Of a DNA stretch of 48,911 nucleotides, positions 8,767-16,860 are shown piece after piece. Below the pieces are notes generated by a model. The model did not search any database. It was not told the DNA's origin and saw only the letters and a program-made list of their open reading frames with translations. Numbering within the stretch: the first letter of the stretch is position 1; each line of letters begins with the position of its first letter. Source of the stretch: Lachnospiraceae bacterium (lineage in GTDB: Bacteria > Bacillota > Clostridia > Lachnospirales > Lachnospiraceae); the NCBI GenBank assembly GCA_029338875.1, contig JAQYBF010000092.1, positions 1 to 48,911 of the forward strand, given 5' to 3'. The position numbers and the translations under genes were made by a program.

Positions 8767-9747
8767 TTAAAAGTCTGAGATATTCAATATTTCCTGCGGA
8801 ATATAGAGATCTTTCTCCAGAATCTTCTTCATATCCCGGACTGTCTGTTCGTCAAAGTAAGAAAAAAAGCTTCCGTCAATATTTCTGTTCTGCTGTTCCT
8901 TGCTTGCAGGAAGTTTTGGCGCGTTGTCCGCTTCCTTCAGCATGGAAATATAGGCCGGCCGGAAGGGTTTGATCCTTCCCTGATTTTCAAAGGTTTGGGC
9001 TAAATTTTCATAAATCCCGATGCCTTCATAGTCCAGGTCTCCGAAATAGAGAAGCTCATTTCCGGCTTCTTTCATATAGGGCTCTGCGCTGATGGAAAAT
9101 TCCTGAAAGCTTGAAACCACCCGTTTTCCTGCTCCATAGATCAGAGTGCCGATTTTTTCACCTAGAATCTCATCCTTTCCGGAAAGCAGGTGCTTTCGCA
9201 TACTAAAGAAAGGGTCTTTGTTTTCCAGAATCAGGATCTTCTGCGGCGTCATACGACTATGGGCATAATAGGCAAAGGGTTCTGCGGTCGGATAGCAGTT
9301 CAGAAAATGAAGATCCAGTCCGCAGTGCTTTAACAGCGTTTTTCCGGCAGCCTTTGAAAGGAATTTCTCATAGCCCCAAATTTCAAAGCAGCGCTCATTG
9401 AAGGATACTTCGACCTTGAGACGGTCCTTCCGCTTCTTTAAGAACTGATCCAGCAGACGGACCGATTCACGCTCCTTCAGATACACCTGCGGATGCCTGA
9501 CATAATAATCAACAGAGATCAGAGGATCCGTCTGATAGAGAAGTTCTTCTTCCAGTCCGGAGTAATCACTTTTTTCTTCCAGTATATGATACTCGGTGTA
9601 AAGCGCCGGCTTCTTACCGTTTTTTCCGGAAGCTCTGACCGGTTTGATCTTCCCCTCATCAATCAGCTGCATGATATAGTGATACTGGCTGTCATAGGGT
9701 TCCTGTATGCGGTTTCCCAAAAGCTCTTCCAGGCTCTTTCGTTTCAT
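8767..9747 (-). CDS. jetD: Wadjet protein JetD, Toprim nuclease subunit
   Basis: A 326-residue protein whose C-terminal half carries a Toprim fold. A conserved Glu sits at 175 in ILILENKDPF, and the DxD-type motif GDLDYEG spans 236-242. This is the metal site of topoisomerase-VI-A-like JetD proteins (DUF2220/DUF3322 group). The N-terminal 100 or so residues would hold the winged-helix DNA-binding arm. In studied Wadjet systems JetD cuts small circular plasmids after JetABC has extruded them. Both motifs are intact, so the system looks active. Start ATG at 9747 has GAGGG upstream. It is the first gene of the operon, whereas the classical type I order puts it last. Confidence 0.88.
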   Translation of the reverse strand: MKRKSLEELLGNRIQEPYDSQYHYIMQLIDEGKIKPVRASGKNGKKPALYTEYHILEEKSDYSGLEEELLYQTDPLISVDYYVRHPQVYLKERESVRLLDQFLKKRKDRLKVEVSFNERCFEIWGYEKFLSKAAGKTLLKHCGLDLHFLNCYPTAEPFAYYAHSRMTPQKILILENKDPFFSMRKHLLSGKDEILGEKIGTLIYGAGKRVVSSFQEFSISAEPYMKEAGNELLYFGDLDYEGIGIYENLAQTFENQGRIKPFRPAYISMLKEADNAPKLPASKEQQNRNIDGSFFSYFDEQTVRDMKKILEKDLYIPQEILNISDF

Positions 9748-9800
9748 GATGTGCCCTCTGGATCAAAAGATTCTCTGATGCGTATTTAATACCAAGAAAA

Positions 9801-9831
9801 ATTATAACAGCTTGCAATGGAATGGCTGAAA
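9801..9831 (-). promoter_or_regulatory. Promoter of the Wadjet operon
   Basis: A perfect minus-strand TATAAT (9801-9806) lies about 55 bp upstream of jetD. A weaker -35 candidate, TTTCAG (9826-9831), sits 19 bp further up, or TTCAGC with 18 bp. No clear operator was seen. Confidence 0.5.
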
Positions 9832-9954
9832 TTTTTCTCAAAGGATTTCTTCATATCCCTGCGGATTACGGATTTAAATAAAAGGGTTGTATACATAGAT
9901 ATCTGCTAAAATTATGGCATAAAGCATTTGCACATGAAAGCAAGAAAAGGCAGC

Positions 9955-9980
9955 GGATCCGCTTCGCGTTCCCGCGATCC
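9955..9980. repeat. Short hairpin copy of a recurring intergenic repeat
   Basis: GGATCCGC is followed ten bases later by CCGCGATCC, giving a GC-rich hairpin. The same GGATcGC...GCGATCC stem with a TTCG-containing loop recurs at 31785-31816 and 42440-42472. Here it lies in the leader of the downstream membrane protein gene. It is the shortest and least certain copy. Confidence 0.4.
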
Positions 9981-10011
9981 TATCATCCTATTCATTCAGG
10001 AGGGTAAAATT

Positions 10012-10755
10012 TTGTTCTTCAGCTATCAGAGTGATATTCCATCCAAAAGCGGCTATTCGATTTTTTCAGCCAGCCATTTTGGATGTCTCCTGTCTGTCGG
10101 GATCCTCATGGCCATCATTGTCCTGATTTTCTTGAAATCCGACCATAAAAAAAGGACAGGAATTCTGAAATTCCTTCCGGTCTTTCTTCTCTGCATGGAA
10201 GCATCCAAGTGGGTCGTGCTTTTTTCAATCGGCCACGCCAATATCGGTATGCTGCCCCTGCATCTCTGCGGTCTTGCCGCCTACGACTACCTGCTTGCTT
10301 CCTTTCTGCCTTCAAAAAAGGCACGGTCTTTCTTTGGCGAAATTGCTGCGATTCTCCTGGGACCGGGATCTGTATTTGCCCTTCTGATGCCGGACTGGAC
10401 CTTCTACCCTGTCTGGAACTTCTTCAATATCTACGGTTATGTCTGGCACGAGCTTCTGCTTCTATATCCCATCCTTCTTCTGATAGATAAGAGAATACAG
10501 CTGAAAATCCGCCACCTCTGGTATGAAGCGGTCTTTCTGGCCGTGATTGTGCCGCCGGTTTATATTTTTGACAAGATTTCAGAGTGTAATTTCATGTTTC
10601 TGAACTGGCCCGAGCCAGGCACTCCCCTGTCCTTTTTCGCGTCTCTGTTCGGAAACCCCGGCTATCTTCTGCCCTATGCCGTTCTGGCCTTCGCAGTCAT
10701 GACACTGATTTACATTCCCTTCGAAATAGCACGGCATATAAGGGGTAAAAAATAG
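10012..10755 (+). CDS. YwaF-like (TIGR02206-type) integral membrane protein
   Basis: 247 residues with six to seven hydrophobic segments, reading as a TIGR02206/YwaF-type membrane protein: an early SASHFG motif, then LPLHLC in the middle and HELLLLYP in a later segment, with conserved histidines. The function of the family is unknown. I chose the TTG at 10012 because AGGAGGG sits 7 nt upstream; the open frame continues upstream to an earlier TTG at 9928, but that extension runs through the intergenic repeat. Single-gene unit, convergent with the msrC gene; no obvious terminator between them. Confidence 0.75.
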   Translation: MFFSYQSDIPSKSGYSIFSASHFGCLLSVGILMAIIVLIFLKSDHKKRTGILKFLPVFLLCMEASKWVVLFSIGHANIGMLPLHLCGLAAYDYLLASFLPSKKARSFFGEIAAILLGPGSVFALLMPDWTFYPVWNFFNIYGYVWHELLLLYPILLLIDKRIQLKIRHLWYEAVFLAVIVPPVYIFDKISECNFMFLNWPEPGTPLSFFASLFGNPGYLLPYAVLAFAVMTLIYIPFEIARHIRGKK

Positions 10756-10833
10756 ACCATGGCTTCAGACATCCTCTTCCTCAGTTAATCAATCCTGAAC
10801 CGTGAATACGGAAATCTGAAATTCTTAAAAGCT

Positions 10834-11298
10834 CTACACCTCAAGGTCACCAAAATCCACATTTTCTTCCAGCGTCTCTACCACCTTCAGAAGTCCCTCT
10901 TTGTCTTCCTCGGTAAAGCGACCGATGGATGCGCTGTCGATATCCAGAACCGCGACAATTCCTTTTTTCCCATGGATTGGAAGAACAATCTCAGAGTTGG
11001 AAGCACTGTCACAGGCAATATGTCCCGGAAATTCATGAACATTCCGGACCAGAATGACGGCGTCCTTTGAGTAGGCGCTGCCGCAGACGCCCTTGTTATG
11101 AGGAATTCGAATGCAGGCCATCTTCCCCTGAAAAGGACCGATCAGAAGACTCCCATTTTTTTCCACATAGAAGCCAGCCCAGCTGATGTCCGGTATCCCC
11201 TGAAACAGCACAGCAGATGCATTGGAAAATACCGGAACCCAGCCGTTTTCCACTGCACATAAGGCTCTGATCTGTTCTGCGATCATAGAATAATTCAT
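10834..11298 (-). CDS. msrC: Free methionine-(R)-sulfoxide reductase, GAF type
   Basis: A 154-residue single-domain GAF protein. It carries the family pattern IGPFQGKMACIRI, then GVCGSAY, then FPGHIACDS and SEIVLPI. The three redox cysteines are at 62, 72 and 96, matching the cysteines of fRMsr enzymes. These reduce free (not protein-bound) methionine-(R)-sulfoxide with thioredoxin in the cytoplasm. Start ATG at 11298 has AGGAGAGGAG just upstream. It follows the ZIP transporter gene by 14 nt on the same strand, so the two are co-transcribed. The pairing may reflect oxidative or metal stress, which is inference. Confidence 0.92.
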   Translation of the reverse strand: MNYSMIAEQIRALCAVENGWVPVFSNASAVLFQGIPDISWAGFYVEKNGSLLIGPFQGKMACIRIPHNKGVCGSAYSKDAVILVRNVHEFPGHIACDSASNSEIVLPIHGKKGIVAVLDIDSASIGRFTEEDKEGLLKVVETLEENVDFGDLEV

Positions 11299-11312
11299 AT
11301 TGACTCCTCTCC

Positions 11313-12092
11313 TTATCCCAAAGCCACATCCAGTACCATCATAAGCGTGAATCCAACAGCATAGGACAGAACTCCGATATGGGAATGCTTTCCTTCCATC
11401 ATTTCAGGAATCAGCTCCTCGACAACGACATACAGCATAGCGCCGGCCGCAAAGCTCAGGAAATATGGCATGAGGGGAACAACGGCTTCGGCGAGAAGAA
11501 TGGTAATAAAAGCTGCGACCGGTTCTACCGCACCGGAGAAAACGCCTCCGATAAAGGACTTCCTTTTGGACTCGCCCTGGGCATGCAATGGCATGGAGAT
11601 AATGGCGCCTTCCGGGAAGTTCTGAATCGCAATTCCGAGAGAAAGTGTAAAGGCAGCGGAAGCCATGATATTTGCCGATCCAGACAGATAGCCTGCGTAG
11701 ACCGCACCGACTGCCATGCCTTCCGGGATATTATGTATGGTCACTGCCAGAAGCAAAAGTGTTGTATTAGATAGCTTGGTATGAGGGCCCTCCGGCTGAG
11801 CTGCAAAGCGGTGGAGGTGGGGTGTGATATGGTCCAGAAGTAAAAGGAAAATCACACCGGCCCAAAAGCCGATCACCGCCGGAATAAAGGAAAGCCGTCC
11901 CATATCAGAGGCCTGTTCCAGAGCTGGAATCAGAAGGCTCCAAACCGATGCTGCCGTCATAACGCCTGCTGCAAAGCCTGTCATAAAGCGCTGTACATTT
12001 TCCTTCAGTTCATTTTTCAGAAAGAAGACGCAGGCGGAGCCAAGGGAAGTACCTAAAAAGGGGATTAAAATTCCTGTCCATACATACTGCAT
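11313..12092 (-). CDS. ZIP family divalent metal transporter (ZupT/GufA-like)
   Basis: 259 residues and about eight membrane segments. The two metal-site helices are diagnostic for ZIP transporters: HNIPEG at 120-125 and QNFPEG at 157-162. A histidine-containing cytoplasmic loop (DHITPHLHRF, 87-96) precedes them. It should bring Zn2+ (possibly Fe2+ or Mn2+) into the cytoplasm. The start has GGAGGAAACACA before the ATG. A perfect inverted repeat, TTTCATT/AATGAAA, lies 18 bp upstream of the start codon and could be a regulator site. First gene of a two-gene unit with msrC. Confidence 0.9.
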   Translation of the reverse strand: MQYVWTGILIPFLGTSLGSACVFFLKNELKENVQRFMTGFAAGVMTAASVWSLLIPALEQASDMGRLSFIPAVIGFWAGVIFLLLLDHITPHLHRFAAQPEGPHTKLSNTTLLLLAVTIHNIPEGMAVGAVYAGYLSGSANIMASAAFTLSLGIAIQNFPEGAIISMPLHAQGESKRKSFIGGVFSGAVEPVAAFITILLAEAVVPLMPYFLSFAAGAMLYVVVEELIPEMMEGKHSHIGVLSYAVGFTLMMVLDVALG

Positions 12093-12109
12093 TGTGTTTC
12101 CTCCATATC

Positions 12110-12127
12110 TTTCATTGTTGAATGAAA
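12110..12127. promoter_or_regulatory. Inverted repeat in the ZIP gene leader
   Basis: TTTCATT and AATGAAA with a 4-nt spacer form a perfect 7-bp dyad just ahead of the ZIP ribosome binding site. It could be an operator or a small RNA hairpin. The rest of the intergenic region (to 12347) is AT-rich with no gene; no convincing -35/-10 pair was found on the minus strand. Confidence 0.35.
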
Positions 12128-12347
12128 ACCTAATATTTACTTATTCGTCTCTGACAGTTAATTAAGCAGTTTATTTCAGATTCTTCGATTTCTCTGGAGA
12201 TTTCCGCCAGATGATTTAAAATTATAGCATGACTAGGTATTACTGAAAAATACCAATAGGCCCAAAGAGAATTAAAAGTCTTCAGATATCCGGCATTCAT
12301 TTTTCTGTTCCCGGATTTTGGAATTAGATTTCAACCAGAGGCAGCCC

Positions 12348-12710
12348 ATGCACAAAACCATCTCAGAAGTACTGAAAACTGCATACGGTCAGAAGATCTA
12401 CAAGTTGTCCCTGTCTGCCGGATGCACCTGCCCCAACCGGGACGGGAAGATCTCGACCGGCGGCTGCACTTTCTGCTCAGAAGGCGGCAGCGGCGACTTT
12501 GCAGCACCCTTCGAGGATATCGAGACACAGATTGCCTTTGCCCGGAAGCTCGTGGACAAAAAGATCTCGGCGAAGATTCGTCCCGAGGACCGGAAATACA
12601 TCGCCTATTTCCAGTCCTACACCAATACCTATGGAAACATAGACCGGCTCAGGGAACTCTATCAAAAGACCATAGAAAGACCGGAGATGGCCCGAAATCT
12701 CTTCTGGTAG
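12348..12710 (+). pseudogene. Truncated YhcC-like (TIGR01212) radical SAM protein
   Basis: 120 residues that match only the N-terminal part of the roughly 300-residue YhcC/TIGR01212 radical SAM family. The cluster-binding cysteines CTC...CTFC (the family CxxxCxxC region) and the FQSYTNTY motif are present. The reading then breaks off after IERPEMARNLFW, just before the region where the family continues into the second half of the TIM barrel. The remaining 150 bp before the next gene hold no recognisable continuation in any frame. With the barrel incomplete the enzyme cannot be functional, so I treat it as a 3'-deleted pseudogene. Start ATG at 12348 is preceded by AGAGG. Confidence 0.75.
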
Positions 12711-12862
12711 AGCCAAAGTGGTCCGGTAACAAGAAAATGGTTCTGAATACCATGCGAAGCCGTCTTAAAGACCTGATTCTGATCTGAAGGTGGTTTGATG
12801 ATGATTCGTTCAATGAAGCGCCAAATGAAGCACCCAATGGAAGCATTATAGGAGGAATTGCC

Positions 12863-13141
12863 ATGTTTCACATTCATAAGCGTGTTCTGATTCTGAAATC
12901 CAGAGAGGAAGAGGTAGTAAAGGAAGCCGAGAAGATCCTGACCGCTGCCGGTCTGGATGTCAAAAGCTGGGCCTCCGATCCTGTACCGGTGGCCGGCTGC
13001 GGCGCCCACATCCGTCCCTCTGACTGGAGCGGGAAAAAGACTCCTCCCGGTGTCGTTAAGGGTATGGTCTATCACCTGTCCGTCTATGAGGAGGATGAGG
13101 AGAAGGCCAGGAAACTTCTGGAGAAAAATCTGAAAAGCTGA
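12863..13141 (+). CDS. Small conserved-looking protein of unknown function
   Basis: 92 residues, no membrane segment or signal peptide, with a very good ribosome binding site (TAGGAGGAATTGCC before ATG). The composition, a beta-alpha start (KRVLILKSREEEVVKEAEKI), a central WASDPVPVAGCGAHIRPSDW and a C-terminal charged helix, suggests a small alpha/beta domain. It faintly recalls the DUF2007 'putative signal transducing' fold (short strand, helix ending in an AAGLDV-type turn, late strand and helix), but I do not claim that. It follows the broken radical SAM gene on the same strand. Confidence 0.6.
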   Translation: MFHIHKRVLILKSREEEVVKEAEKILTAAGLDVKSWASDPVPVAGCGAHIRPSDWSGKKTPPGVVKGMVYHLSVYEEDEEKARKLLEKNLKS

Positions 13142-13169
13142 GTCTGATCATTTCATTTCCAGGAAAGTC

Positions 13170-13228
13170 TTACACTTCGGCAGAAACTGTTTTTTCCGTT
13201 TTACAAGGATTTTACATTCCGACAGAAA
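13170..13228 (+). promoter_or_regulatory. Direct repeats upstream of the EAL gene
   Basis: Two 17-bp sequences, TTACACTTCGGCAGAAA (13170-13186) and TTACATTCCGACAGAAA (13212-13228), differ at three positions. Their 42-bp offset is close to four helical turns. They lie just upstream of the EAL gene promoter and look like paired activator sites. Confidence 0.35.
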
Positions 13229-13235
13229 AGAAAAC

Positions 13236-13266
13236 TTCATGGAAACTTTCTGGCATATGATATAAT
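13236..13266 (+). promoter_or_regulatory. Promoter of the EAL-domain gene
   Basis: An extended -10 element (TGA TATAAT; TATAAT at 13261-13266) with a weak -35 (TTCATG, 13236-13241) at 19 bp. The start codon is about 50 bp downstream with AGAGGGGA as ribosome binding site. Confidence 0.5.
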
Positions 13267-13316
13267 AGAAAAGTCATTCCTGAGGTTTTACAGCATATGG
13301 GGAAGAGGGGAATCCG

Positions 13317-15272
13317 ATGTTCGTTCAGCAGCTCTATACCTATGGAATCTACAATGTAAGCTACAACATCTGCGCCATCCTTCTGTCTCTTCTCATGCTG
13401 TTTACCTATCTGATCCGGGGCAGATTGAACCGGCTTGCCGACCGCACCATCCTGGCAATTACCATTCTTATGGTGGTAGGCTGCACCTCGGAAACGGTCA
13501 TCCTTTTCATGCGGAATAACCCGGCGCTTCTGAACCCCGGACTGTGTTCCGTCCTCACTCTGATCTACCACGTGGCTTATAATGCCGAGCCCTATTGTAT
13601 GCTGATCTATCTCTATGCCCTGTCCCGGATCGATCATTCCTATCCGAGGGCTCTGGTCTTCTGGATGAGTTTCCCGACCATTGCCATGGTGATCTGCCTT
13701 CTGATTCCTTCCGTCCGTCATCTGATCTATTTCTATGATCCGGCTCCTGGATCAGCCATCATTCATCATGGCCCTCTTTATTTCATTTTCTATCTGGTGA
13801 CTCTGATCTATGCCGTCAGCATGCTGATCTTTTTCATTCGTTTCCGTAAAACCTTCGGCCGCCGTCTGCTGCCGGCCGCCATATTTACCGCCATCAGCTT
13901 TCTTACCATCTTTGTCAACCAGATTTCACCGTATCTCGAGGCCTCCCGCTTCTTACAGACACTCTGCATCCTTGCGGTTTCCATCACCTTTATCCAGGAT
14001 GAACCCGGAAAAGATGTCATTACAGGCCTCTATAACCGTCATGCTCTTTTCGATGATGTACGGACGGTTTTTAACACGGAATCCCATGCGGCCCTGATCG
14101 TAGTAAAGATCGTCAACCTTCCCTACTACCGCTCTATCCTTCCGGTCCCGAGAATCTCCTCTCTGCTCGGAGAAGTCGGAAACTGGCTGAAATCGAACTA
14201 TGCGGATAACTATACCTATGTCTATTCTACAGAAAACGGGACCTTCGTCCTTCTAAACTACCTGGCGGACCGAGAGGCCATGATTGAAAAGGCGGAAAAT
14301 ATCCGAAAGAGCTTCCCAAGCATCTGGGCAGATGACAATACTCAGCTTTCAGCAAGAGCCCAGGTCTGGCTGGCCTTTCTCCCGGATATGATCTCCACCG
14401 TCAATCAGCTGGATATGCTGGTGAATTCCCCGGTTTCCTCCAGGCCGGACAGCCGCCGGATCTATTTCGCAGATGAAATGAAGACCGAAGCCCGCCGCGT
14501 GGCAATCGAGCAGGCCATCAACCGCAATCTGAAAAGCGGAAGCCTCAAGGTCTACTATCAGCCCATTTACGACACGAAAAGAGGGCGGATCCGGTCGGCA
14601 GAGGCTCTGATCCGCATGAACGACAGCGAGCTTGGCTATGTTTCTCCCGAGGAATTTATCAAGGTTGCCGAAGGAAATGAGACCATTCATGAGATCGGAT
14701 CCTTCATCATGAACGACGTCTGCCGCTTCTTAAGTGAGAAGCATCCTGAGCGCTTCGGTCTGGATTTCATCGAGATCAATGTCTCCGCCATCCAATGCAT
14801 GGACTGGAGCCTGGCGGACAAATTCCAGAAGGCCCTGGATCAGTATCATGTCGATCCATCTCTCATCAATCTGGAGATCACAGAATCGGCCTTTGCCATG
14901 GATTCGGGCATCATGAATCAGGTCATTCACCGGTTGAAAATCATGGGATTCACGCTCTCCATGGATGACTTCGGTACAGGATATTCGAATTATACCAAGA
15001 TGGTCGAGATCCCTTTTGATATCGTTAAAATTGACAAGAGTATTCTCTGGTCTGTAAGAAACCGGCCGGAAAACGAGCCCATTCTCCGCTGTTCCGTAGA
15101 GATGTGCAAGGAGCTGGGCCGGGAGGTCCTGGTAGAGGGTGTCGAAAGTCAGGAACAGAAGGATCTTCTGATCCAGTCCGGTGTGGACTATCTCCAGGGA
15201 TATTTCTATTCCAAGCCGGTTTCCGAAGACGAATTCCTGGACTATCTGAAGAACGGCGGGCAGATTGACTGA
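13317..15272 (+). CDS. Membrane-anchored c-di-GMP phosphodiesterase (degenerate GGDEF, intact EAL)
   Basis: 651 residues. Six or seven hydrophobic helices (about 15-230) form a sensor-like membrane module. A GGDEF-type domain follows (about 235-370) in which the active-site loop reads STENGTF near 303-309, so it cannot make c-di-GMP. The C-terminal EAL domain (about 395-645) keeps the catalytic set: EAL Glu429, Asn488, Glu520, DDFGTG Asp550/551, Lys574, Glu607 and Gln627. It should therefore hydrolyse c-di-GMP to pGpG at the inner membrane face, perhaps under control of the dead GGDEF domain. It forms a single-gene unit between its own promoter and the hairpin at 15368. The signal sensed is unknown. 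Confidence 0.9.
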   Translation: MFVQQLYTYGIYNVSYNICAILLSLLMLFTYLIRGRLNRLADRTILAITILMVVGCTSETVILFMRNNPALLNPGLCSVLTLIYHVAYNAEPYCMLIYLYALSRIDHSYPRALVFWMSFPTIAMVICLLIPSVRHLIYFYDPAPGSAIIHHGPLYFIFYLVTLIYAVSMLIFFIRFRKTFGRRLLPAAIFTAISFLTIFVNQISPYLEASRFLQTLCILAVSITFIQDEPGKDVITGLYNRHALFDDVRTVFNTESHAALIVVKIVNLPYYRSILPVPRISSLLGEVGNWLKSNYADNYTYVYSTENGTFVLLNYLADREAMIEKAENIRKSFPSIWADDNTQLSARAQVWLAFLPDMISTVNQLDMLVNSPVSSRPDSRRIYFADEMKTEARRVAIEQAINRNLKSGSLKVYYQPIYDTKRGRIRSAEALIRMNDSELGYVSPEEFIKVAEGNETIHEIGSFIMNDVCRFLSEKHPERFGLDFIEINVSAIQCMDWSLADKFQKALDQYHVDPSLINLEITESAFAMDSGIMNQVIHRLKIMGFTLSMDDFGTGYSNYTKMVEIPFDIVKIDKSILWSVRNRPENEPILRCSVEMCKELGREVLVEGVESQEQKDLLIQSGVDYLQGYFYSKPVSEDEFLDYLKNGGQID

Positions 15273-15322
15273 ATCAGCAAAAGCAATGCCTAAGCCGTTC
15301 CAGAACCGGTAGAAATTTCATC

Positions 15323-15351
15323 TTGCAGTCAAACAGGCCTGGTGTTATAGT
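15323..15351 (+). promoter_or_regulatory. Promoter ahead of the SNF-aminotransferase-dehydrogenase genes
   Basis: TTGCAG (15323-15328), an exact 17-bp spacer and TATAGT (15346-15351). Transcription would begin near 15358, only about ten bases before a terminator-like hairpin. Confidence 0.6.
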
Positions 15352-15367
15352 ATTTCTCGGAACAGAC

Positions 15368-15405
15368 AAAGGCGTCGATCAACCAGATCGATGCCTTTTC
15401 TTTTT
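15368..15405 (+). terminator. Intrinsic terminator or leader attenuator
   Basis: AAAGGC-g-TCGATC pairs with GATCGA-t-GCCTTT across a 5-nt loop and is followed by TTCTTTTT. It could end the EAL transcript, but it lies downstream of the promoter at 15323-15351, so it is also in the leader of the next operon. Confidence 0.7.
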
Positions 15406-15498
15406 GCAGATCCTGACCGGCTGCCAGCTTTTTTAGATACTGACAGACCGTCGGGCATCAGTTATCTGCATCCGGAATGCAGGAGAGAGGAATGGATT

Positions 15499-16833
15499 AT
15501 GAATAAAGAAAAAAACGATCATTTTTCCGGGCGCTACGGCTTCATTCTGGCCTGTATCGGCTCGGCTGTCGGCATGGGAAATCTCTGGCGCTTTCCGGTC
15601 CTGGTCTCTGCCTGGGGCGGAATGACCTTTCTCATCCCCTATGTCATTTTCGTTATCCTGATCGGCTCGACCGGCATCGCTGAAGAGATCGCCCTGGGGC
15701 GAAGCACCAAGTCCGGTCCCATCGGAGCCTTCGGCGCAGCCACGGAACACGCCGGCAGGGGGAAAAAGCTCGGAGAAGGAATCGGTATCATTCCGGTCAT
15801 CGGATCCCTGTCTCTGGCCATAGGCTATACCTGCGTCGTCGGGTGGATTTTCAAATATGTCTTCATGGCTCTTTCTGGCCAGCTCTTCGGCATGGGAGGA
15901 AATTTAGACCGGATCGGAGGCGCCTTTTCGAAGACGGCTGCTTCCTTCGGTAATAATTTCTGGCTGACTGTCGCCCTGGTCGTCACCTTTCTCATCATGG
16001 CCTTCGGCGTCGCCCAGGGCATTGAGAAGTCCAACCGCTTCATGATGCCGGTGCTCTTCTGCCTTCTCGTCATTCTGGCCATCTATGTGGCTTTCCAGCC
16101 GGGCGCCGGCAGCGGCTACCGCTACATCTTCACCATCAACCCTGAGGGGCTTCTGGATCCCCGTCTCTGGATCTTCGCCTTCGGCCAGGCCTTCTTCTCC
16201 CTGTCCGTCGCCGGAAACGGCACGGTCATCTACGGCGCCTATCTGCCGGATGACGAGGACATCCCCTTTGCAGCGAGAAATGTAGCCCTTTTTGATACCA
16301 TTGCCGCTCTTCTGGCCTCCTTTGTCATCATACCGACAATGGCAACTTCAGGCGCAAAACTTTCCTCCGGCGGACCCGGTCTGATGTTTATCTATCTCGT
16401 CAATGTCCTGAACAATATGCCCGGTGGACGGCTGATCGGGATTATCTTCTTCGTCTGCGTTCTCTTTGCCGGCTTAAGCTCCCTCATCAATATGTTCGAG
16501 GCTCCGGTCGCCACTCTCCAGCAGCAGCTGCATCTGCATCGGCTTCCGGCGGTTCTGATCATCGGCGTCATCGGCCTTATTGTCTCCCTTCTGATTCAGG
16601 GAATTGTATCTCAGTGGATGGATGTGGTATCGATCTATATTTGCCCTCTGGGCGCATTGATCGCAGGCATCATGTTCTTCTGGGTCTTCGGAAAGAAATA
16701 TGCCCTGGCAGCCGTCAACCAAAGCGCCAGACATCCGCACGGCGCAAAGTGGTATACTTTTGGTAAATATGTTTACTGCGGGGCCGCTTTGATCGCTCTG
16801 ATCGCGGGAGCCATCCTCGGCGGCATCGGCTAA
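15499..16833 (+). CDS. Sodium:neurotransmitter symporter (SNF) family amino acid transporter
   Basis: 444 residues and about eleven to twelve membrane helices. It has the N-terminal SNF signature ACIGSAVGMGNLWRFP in TM1, the unwound Na+/substrate-binding segment, and a repeated GQAFFSLSVAGNGTVIYGAY motif in TM6. Bacterial members (TnaT, MhsT, LeuT-like) import hydrophobic or aromatic amino acids with Na+. The ATG at 15499 is chosen for the AGGAGAGAGG box and because TM1 follows directly; the frame is open further upstream. The aminotransferase gene follows 27 bp later, and the dehydrogenase after it, which suggests the imported amino acid is their substrate. Confidence 0.9.
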   Translation: MNKEKNDHFSGRYGFILACIGSAVGMGNLWRFPVLVSAWGGMTFLIPYVIFVILIGSTGIAEEIALGRSTKSGPIGAFGAATEHAGRGKKLGEGIGIIPVIGSLSLAIGYTCVVGWIFKYVFMALSGQLFGMGGNLDRIGGAFSKTAASFGNNFWLTVALVVTFLIMAFGVAQGIEKSNRFMMPVLFCLLVILAIYVAFQPGAGSGYRYIFTINPEGLLDPRLWIFAFGQAFFSLSVAGNGTVIYGAYLPDDEDIPFAARNVALFDTIAALLASFVIIPTMATSGAKLSSGGPGLMFIYLVNVLNNMPGGRLIGIIFFVCVLFAGLSSLINMFEAPVATLQQQLHLHRLPAVLIIGVIGLIVSLLIQGIVSQWMDVVSIYICPLGALIAGIMFFWVFGKKYALAAVNQSARHPHGAKWYTFGKYVYCGAALIALIAGAILGGIG

Positions 16834-16860
16834 ATCAGAATAAGAAGGGAAGGCAAGACA

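Noticed and set aside
15368-15498. Riboswitch in the SNF leader
   Set aside because: Only one hairpin plus T-run is visible; none of the known aptamer cores (glycine, lysine, SAM, T-box) could be recognised.
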